From Acetatifactor sp. (GTDB taxonomy: Bacteria; Bacillota; Clostridia; Lachnospirales; Lachnospiraceae), in assembly GCA_016303085.1 (NCBI GenBank), contig JAEDMI010000182.1, forward strand, positions 1-5,112: 5,112 bases of DNA, written 5' to 3'. Shown here piece after piece: positions 4,694 through 5,112 of the stretch. The number at the start of each line of letters is the position of its first letter. Position 1 is the first letter of the stretch. Below the pieces are notes generated by a model that saw nothing but the letters and a program-made list of their open reading frames with translations, did not search any database and was not told where the DNA came from. A program made the translations under genes and the position numbers.

Positions 4694-4951
4694 ATGGCAG
4701 AATTGTCAAAACTGCCTAATATAGGGAAAAAAGTTGAAGAACAGCTTCTTCAGGTGGGAATTAACTCTGCTGATGAATTAATGAGAATCGGAGCAAAAGC
4801 AGCGTGGCTCAAAATACAAGAGATAGATGAATCTGCCTGTATTAATAGGCTGATGGCTCTTGAAGGCGCTATTCAGGGTGTGAAGAAAACGATGCTATCA
4901 GATGATGTAAAAGCTGATTTAAAAGAGTTTTATCAGTGGCATAAGAAATAG
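4694..4951 (+). CDS. stand-alone TfoX/Sxy C-terminal domain protein
   Basis: The product is 85 residues from ATG 4694, with GGAGG (4681-4685) 8 nt upstream; an in-frame TTG at 4679 overlaps that site and is rejected. The whole protein matches the TfoX C-terminal domain pattern: a helix-hairpin-helix-like start LSKLPNIGKKVEEQLLQVGI (4-23), then SADELMRIGAKAAWLKI (25-41), the conserved Cys/Leu helix ESACINRLMALEGAIQG (46-62), and a final charged helix with DLKEFYQWHKK (75-85). In gammaproteobacteria the two-domain TfoX/Sxy activates competence genes. Firmicute proteins often hold only this C-terminal domain, with no established role. The helix-hairpin-helix-like region suggests DNA or protein binding, by inference. 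It lies directly after yjdF with no clear promoter of its own, so riboswitch-linked co-transcription is plausible. Confidence 0.88.
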   Translation: MAELSKLPNIGKKVEEQLLQVGINSADELMRIGAKAAWLKIQEIDESACINRLMALEGAIQGVKKTMLSDDVKADLKEFYQWHKK

Positions 4952-5006
4952 GCGTTTTTCAGTATTTAGAAAAGCCAAATCGGAATGGATTGAAGAATAT
5001 GCTTGG

Positions 5007-5038
5007 ACGCGCAGGCAGAAGTAGGGCTTACTGCGCGT
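5007..5038 (+). terminator. hairpin downstream of the TfoX-domain gene, possible weak terminator
   Basis: ACGCGCAG (5007-5014) and CTGCGCGT (5031-5038) pair perfectly over 8 bp around a 16-nt loop; a shifted GCAG/CTGC pairing is also possible. The downstream TATTACGTTTT is a poor U tract. It stands 55 nt after the stop of the TfoX-domain gene and just before the next promoter, so termination of the yjdF-tfoX transcript is the simplest role. Between 4952 and 5006 I see only a weak imperfect hairpin. Confidence 0.5.
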
Positions 5039-5051
5039 TATTACGTTTTCG

Positions 5052-5080
5052 TTGAAATATGGTCAGACGAATGATAAAAT
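5052..5080 (+). promoter_or_regulatory. sigma-A promoter of a gene beyond the window
   Basis: TTGAAA (5052-5057) and TAAAAT (5075-5080) are separated by 17 nt, each matching the consensus at 5 of 6 positions. TG at 5072-5073 adds an extended -10. A start near 5087 would give a short leader ending at the ribosome binding site 5105-5110. Confidence 0.75.
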
Positions 5081-5104
5081 ATGTTGATAAGACAGTAATT
5101 TCCC

Positions 5105-5110
5105 GGAGGA
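5105..5110 (+). promoter_or_regulatory. ribosome binding site of the next gene
   Basis: GGAGGA lies 2 nt from the window edge. No start codon follows within the window, so a + strand gene should begin a few bases past position 5112. Confidence 0.65.
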
Positions 5111-5112
5111 AT

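Overview
This window is most likely chromosomal DNA of a low-to-mid GC Firmicute, probably a Clostridia member of the Lachnospiraceae type. That placement is an inference from the gene order secG-rnr-smpB-ssrA, the strong AGGAGG-type ribosome binding sites, the consensus sigma-A promoters, and the protein sequences. All recognised genes lie on the + strand.

Layout. Positions 1-300 hold the last codons of an unidentified gene and a small single-span membrane protein. At 347-402 a terminator-like hairpin and an extended -10 promoter occupy the same DNA. This separates the upstream unit from secG (457-696), the small subunit of the SecYEG translocon. A clear intrinsic terminator (709-743) follows secG. 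Then come rnr (802-2982, RNase R), smpB (3063-3533) and ssrA (3610-4004, tmRNA), the last with its own near-consensus promoter and a terminator (4013-4045).

rnr, smpB and ssrA form a compact ribosome-rescue block. tmRNA with SmpB enters stalled ribosomes and adds a degradation tag, here read as AEDNNQLAFAA. RNase R is the 3'-5' exonuclease linked to removal of the nonstop mRNA.

Downstream of ssrA the DNA becomes visibly more AT-rich. A promoter at 4120-4149 leads into an ~80-nt structured leader that I call a yjdF-type riboswitch. It precedes a YjdF/DUF2992-family gene (4239-4655). Inside the leader, CCCTCC is perfectly complementary to the gene's own Shine-Dalgarno GGAGGG, which suggests translational control. 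A stand-alone TfoX C-terminal-domain protein (4694-4951) follows after 38 nt and may share the transcript.

The window ends with a hairpin (5007-5038), a good extended -10 promoter (5052-5080) and a ribosome binding site (5105-5110) for a gene that starts just past the edge. I see no CRISPR array, insertion sequence, tRNA or rRNA. Most of the window is well-conserved housekeeping. The parts most worth a second look are the promoter-in-terminator at 347-402, the yjdF leader, and the yjdF-tfoX pair.
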